This document shows positions 59,901 to 64,000 of a stretch of 64,000 nucleotides of DNA, one piece after another. The stretch is from contig NC_053045.1 in NCBI RefSeq assembly GCF_003473485.1, forward strand, positions 51,750,494 to 51,814,493. Reading direction: 5' to 3'. Under the pieces are notes generated by a model. The model had not been told where the DNA came from. It saw nothing but the letters and a program-made list of their open reading frames with translations, and did no database searches. The stretch comes from Medicago truncatula. Lineage: Eukaryota > Streptophyta > Magnoliopsida > Fabales > Fabaceae. How positions within the stretch are numbered: position 1 is the first letter of the stretch; every line of letters begins with the position of its first letter. A program made the translations under genes and the position numbers.

Positions 59901-62061
59901 GGACACCTTCATAAAAATTAGTTGGTGTCTTTTAGCAAATGCCTATAGGATAACTTGCTAAACGACACCTTCATAAAAGGTGTCTTCTAGCAAAACCCTT
60001 ATACAATTAAGCAGTGGCACCCAGCCAATTTCATAACTTACTGCTGGAGTCGACATTTACAGGAATAATACTAAAGTAAATATATCACAACACACAACCC
60101 AGAGAATGAATAAATAATTAAATAGTAGTTAAGTAAATATTGTTAAGCTTAAAGAAAATGGAAAGACCAGTCAGTTAAATACAGTACTCAAGAAGAAACT
60201 ATAAAAGGAATCCAAAACTAGAGGAAAAATACTACCAATGATAATAATATATACTATTACAAGCTCTTTTGATTCTAAAAGCTTAAACATTAAAACAAAT
60301 GTCATGCAGTTCGCCTACTTGTGTTCCTTCAGTTTCCTCAAGCTGCAATTGAGACTAATTACAATAATAACAACAGAAGTCCTTCACCAGAGTGGTACCA
60401 GCTGCGTCAATCATATTGGGTTTTCTAAAAAACTAGGTCTTCAACAATATCATTTATATCCCAGTCCTGTTTAACAATTTCGCTAGTTTTTCTTGGTATT
60501 CCTCTACTTTTATCAATTACACTATCTTTAGTTTAGTTTATCAACAATTTATAATTGGACTTCAATTAATCTTTCTCTCAATCGACAAAATTTACCATGA
60601 CTCTACCATCTTTTCCTCAACAAGTGTACTGTTATTATTTTTCTTGGCCATCTTGCTGTCACTTCATGACAAACTAAACATGTGCAGTGTCGGTAGTGTG
60701 GGGGTGATCAGCTTGCTACACCAGTAAACACCACAGCGTGACATATTGGCATAGCAAGTATTAAACATTTAAATCACAATTTCAAATGTATTACCATATG
60801 CGTATACCTCTTATTTCAAATGTATTAATTTACCATATGCATATACCTCCCGTTTCATACTTTAAAGTCCCAATTTCATATGTATCACAATATGCATAAA
60901 CATTAAAAGCTTTGATATCCTTGTTCATGCATAACCACAAGAGTGCTTATCCGAGAATAAGACATTACAGGTAGTTAAACTGGAGTGATGTAGGTTAAAA
61001 GCTTTTATTGGACCATTTCTTTGACACACAAGTGAAACTATAGATTTAGCTATAAAAGCAAGCAAATATTAACTTGCAAGCTTGAAATTAATTAAGATTC
61101 AAACACTTTTGTGGAGGGAGATAAACAAATACCTAACATTTCCCATATCCTCTGCCTCTTCATCTTCTTCATCATCGTCGTCATCATCCTCATCATCCAT
61201 CTCAAACTCACCAGCCTACGTAAATATAACAAACGTGTATCAGAAACCAATATAACATTATTGAACTAAAAACTTAACAAGCACTAAACCTACTCGATAA
61301 ATGTAACGTAATACTAATAAAAGAAAAAAGAAAAAACAAACAATGCCCAATAACAACCAAGCCAGGCAAAGATCAATCTATTTCACCTTCTCGAGTTCAT
61401 CATCTTCTTCACTGTCTTCATCAGCTTCATCCCTCTCCTCGCCTTTCTCGTAATTATCTTCCTCCTTCTCTAAATATTCAGTCAATTCATCTATTTTCAA
61501 AAATTTATCCTCAATTCCACCACCTTTAACTTTCTCTTTTTCATCCTCCTCATCGTCTTCATCCTCACTTCCTTCTTCATCTTCGTCATCTTCTTCTTCG
61601 AAATCGTCTTCACCTTCACTTCCTCCTTTTGCCTTCTTCTTTTCAACACCTTCAAAATCATCATCATCATCATCCAATTCCTCATCAAAATCATCGCTTT
61701 CTTCTTCTTCTAACTCCACTCGCTTCTTTTTCTCCAACTTCTTCCCAACATCCAAAGGAACCTTGAACTGTGCAATCTCTTCCGGATTTTTAACAAACTG
61801 ATTCAACCGGCGGCGAAGAGTGGACAAAAGTGGCTGGGATTGAAGATCAATTTGATGCCAAATCTGCTCAGCATCGTAACCATCAACGAGAAGCTCATCC
61901 AATGGTGATTTTGGGGAGAAGGGTCTGAGGGTAGTGAATAGATACTGTGATGCAGAACGAGCGGTTTCAGAAACCGATGGGTTTGGTGCGAGCAATGAAG
62001 GTGGATCGATTTGTTGCAGACGGCGTAGGGCTTCTACGCCGGCGTCGTTTGTGTTGGCCAT
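56924..62061 (-). CDS. MPP10: U3 snoRNP protein MPP10, 557 residues
   Basis: Thirteen exons on the minus strand, in phase (1674 nt): 61387-62061, 61133-61215, 59620-59722, 59331-59441, 59086-59223, 58451-58519, 58311-58352, 58116-58184, 57877-57948, 57728-57781, 57502-57643, 57230-57307, 56924-56961. The N-terminal third is followed by very acidic D/E runs (about 120-255), then RYEDFFGGK, a coiled part KIQSKIVLMEKANIEPKTW, then RPTPVITEEVTASIEEMI, SFKDELKNE, KKICLKLDALSHFNFAPKP, VIEDMSFQTNVPALAMEE and a basic KRRRANKKRKF helix, ending KSSRIYSIW. This is the full Mpp10 domain order. MPP10 is a nucleolar scaffold of the SSU processome for 18S rRNA maturation with IMP3 and IMP4. The last exon is the least certain. 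Confidence 0.95.
58630..59000. mobile_element. Copia-type LTR/primer-binding-site remnant in an MPP10 intron
   Basis: TGGTATCAGAGCT at 58831-58843 matches the methionine-tRNA primer-binding site of plant copia elements. It is preceded by TTGTTCTCTTC and LTR-like DNA beginning perhaps near 58648 (TGTTGTTCGTTAATCAG), and followed by purine-rich leader sequence. No gag or pol remains. It lies in the intron 58520-59085. Confidence 0.55.
59808..60000. mobile_element. MITE with GGTTTTGCTAGAAG ends in an MPP10 intron
   Basis: The left end GGTTTTGCTAGAAGCCACC and the right end GGTGTCTTCTAGCAAAACC are inverted repeats. Repeated internal motifs GACACCTTCATAAAA and GGTGTCTTTTAGCAA alternate in both directions. 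Located in the intron 59723-61132. Target duplication unclear. Confidence 0.7.
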
Positions 62062-62101
62062 GAATGGAGGTTGCTCTGTTCTTTTTGGTGGTGAATGGGT
62101 T

Positions 62102-62110
62102 TTAGGGTTT
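62102..62110 (-). promoter_or_regulatory. Telo-box of MPP10
   Basis: The minus strand reads AAACCCTAA exactly, about 40 bases upstream of the ATG at 62061. In plants this element is common in promoters or leaders of ribosomal-protein and ribosome-biogenesis genes, fitting the MPP10 assignment. Confidence 0.75.
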
Positions 62111-62370
62111 TAGTGTCCAGAGAGTTTTGTAAAGATTTATTAAACTGTGCGTTTTGAGGGGGCGTACAGAGCTTTTTTATTTTTGACAAAAATAATTAAT
62201 AAAATAAATGCTTCTAAAATATTTTAGTTTTTACATAAGCTAATTTGAAATAGTGCTCTGAGACCAGCTTCTTTGTTTTTTTTTTTTTTTTTTATCGAAG
62301 TAAAGTTAACTATTATCGTTAATCAAATAATTTTCAATACATGAAAGATAAGAATAAAAAATACGATGAT
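62111..62370. other. MPP10 promoter region
   Basis: About 260 bases of AT-rich DNA with a T-run at 62276-62293. No TATA box stands out. It ends at a LINE RNase H relic. Confidence 0.35.
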
Positions 62371-62389
62371 TAATTCAAGAACAGACTGC

Positions 62390-62788
62390 CCTAGTTAAAG
62401 TATGAACAACCATGTTCGTTTGTTTCCTAACCAACTTCACTTTAAAGTTGGAATAATACTAGAAACAATAGCATAGAATTCCGAATCACCATGGTCCGAA
62501 GACGATAGAGCTTGCATTAGAGTAGCTGAGTCGAACTCGAAGACAAACCGGTCTCATTTGTTCACATCAGCAAAGTGAATGGCATCGAGTAAAGGTTGTT
62601 GTCTCCCCCTCCAACACTGTCATATTTGTCCGCTGCCATTTCGTTTGACCCCGAATAAATTGTCCACGGGAGTCTCTAACACAAAACGCAAAAGATGTAA
62701 GATGGTTATGCTCATAGAACGCGGCATCCACGTTGAACTTCAACCACGTCTCGTGCGGTCTCTCCCAAACTAAGTTGTTGTCTTGCAC
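62390..62788 (-). pseudogene. LINE-type RNase H (RVT_3) pseudogene
   Basis: The minus strand reads VWERPHETWLKFNVDAAFYE, then FAFCVRDSRGQFIRGQTKWQ and VLEGE, then after a frame break LLDAIHFADVNK, a stop, FVFEFDSATLMQAL and AIVSSIIPTL. This is the RNase H fold seen in plant LINEs and their orphan copies (WLKFNVDAAF, RDSRGQF, EGEAxA, E.DS..VV..L). At least one frameshift and several stops. No reverse transcriptase is attached. Confidence 0.75.
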
Positions 62789-64000
62789 TCTATTATGCTA
62801 GTGTTGCATAATCGGTGGTGAGGGCTTTTTATGAATCTCTTGTCATTGTTGTCATGCATCTAGTGTTGAAGTGTGATGTGCGTCATTTTAAATGACATCA
62901 TTGCGTGCAACTCAAATTTGTCAAAGAAGTAAAGTCATACTAACTTCTTTGTTAAATTAAATCTTAATATGAATATATCTGATAACCCAACTTTAAACCT
63001 TGATACAATATGTGTGAGGAGACTAGCTTCTTCGATCTCAATTGCTTGAATTGGCTTATTTTATCACATTTCAATAAATTCATAATTCCTAATGCAAATT
63101 TGTTTTATATAATCATTATTTTTTTTTTACATTTGCAAACAAAAAAATTACTTTACAAGTGATTATCTCAATAATTATTTTTTAATGATTAATTATATAA
63201 AAAGTACAGTTGACTAGTTTTTTAGTCAAAAATTTATATATTATTTATTTATTTTTTTTGAAAAAATTCATATATTTTTGGCTATTGGGAATGGTGGAAT
63301 ACCATTCATACTCATGTGTTTCATTCATATGTGTTTGTTAAGTATAATCATTTATACTTGTGTGTTGTGTTTGATAAGTATAAAATTGTCTTTAAAATTT
63401 ATTTAATTTAGAAAATATATATAAAAAAAAAAAGAAAAAAAGTAAAAGGTATCGCTGCGCGTAACTGCAAAGACTAATGTCTTTGATGTATTGAGATCTT
63501 TTTAAGTTTATTATATAAGATCATAAATCTATTTCTAATCTCCTATGAGCCTAACCACTGGTATGTGATGGGACATACCAGTAGTTTGCCTATTGGAGGA
63601 AAACAATGCCCATGTAGCGCGGTTCCATCCTCATTGACCGTTCATACAAACCCTGAAAGTTTTCAACGAGGCCCTTATCCATGAAAGGTCAACGATGGAA
63701 AACCATGGTTGTAGAAGGAAGAAGAGGAGGAGAGGGTGGGAGAGGATGGTGTGAGAAATGGTGGGGTTTGGAAGGCTATTTATAGGGAGGGGTGGGTCAA
63801 AAACGGTTGGGGAGACCATAAATGCAGTCAAAAAACGCGTTTTACCACGTTTTTTTTTACTTGACCACTGACAAAAACGTGTGGAAATATAATCCGAAAA
63901 GCACATCTGTTTTTCAGAATATATTTTCCGGATTAATGCGATAATGGTCGTGAACGAGGGAAAAGTTGGCACTTCCTATAAGGCTAATGACATTCCGGAA
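62789..64000. other. Gene-free right end of the window
   Basis: AT-rich to 63440, then a less AT-rich part from 63440 to the end holding an open frame on the minus strand (63631-63972) of no recognisable family. The latter may belong to a repeat or an LTR that continues past the window. Confidence 0.35.

Noticed and set aside
63631..63972. 113-codon minus-strand open frame
   Set aside because: No domain or splice context; may be part of a repeat running off the window.

Overview
This window is nuclear plant DNA, almost certainly from a eudicot and most likely a Medicago-type legume. It is AT-rich, its genes have many short exons separated by AT-rich introns, and it is crowded with MITEs, Mutator-like (MULE), hAT, LINE and small LTR remnants of the kind found in Medicago relatives. 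The genus is an inference from the style of the repeats and genes. Nothing looks bacterial, organellar or viral, and there is no CRISPR array or rRNA gene.

Seven well-supported protein genes were rebuilt by splicing exons by eye, keeping GT/AG borders and reading phase. (1) 5288-8249, plus: an uncharacterised 338-residue membrane protein. (2) 12178-15111, plus: a single-exon 977-residue LRR receptor with a transmembrane segment but no kinase. (3) 17444-29047, minus: a 19-exon MORC-family GHKL ATPase (654 residues) whose introns are full of transposons. (4) 37253-39938, minus: a six-exon cysteine-rich receptor-like kinase (682 residues). (5) 42162-43569, minus: a three-exon secreted galacturonan-binding (GUB_WAK) protein with a hydrophobic tail (311 residues). 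(6) 45976-48554, plus: a five-exon Tim17/Tim22/Tim23-family protein (203 residues), followed by a truncated tandem copy at 53120-53828. (7) 56924-62061, minus: a 13-exon MPP10, the U3 snoRNP/ribosome-biogenesis protein (557 residues), with an exact telo-box just upstream of its ATG. A possible last exon of a gene starting outside the window lies at 318-435.

Between genes, several mobile elements can be delimited by target-site duplications. These are a 1.6-kb MULE carrying a broken GRF-zinc-finger-like gene (707-2308), two hairpin MITEs with 9-bp duplications (15962-16265 and 43867-44159), a 793-bp MULE-like element with a strong internal hairpin (51669-52461), and a hAT-like element with a foldback repeat nested in it (34245-35023). 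A decayed MULE transposase (45090-45650) sits beside terminal sequence matching the 0.7-2.3 kb element. Fragments of LINE RNase H, LINE 3' tails, a Ty3/gypsy reverse transcriptase, a TRIM-like LTR element and a copia-type primer-binding site are scattered elsewhere.

Three of the genes (LRR receptor, CRK, GUB_WAK protein) act at the cell surface. Three are housekeeping or chromatin functions (MORC, MPP10, Tim-family). They do not form one pathway. The most unusual points are the kinase-less receptor, the MULE with its hijacked gene fragment and matching transposase relic, the stepwise tandem duplication at 47.7-55.9 kb, and the transposon-laden introns of a gene whose family silences transposons.
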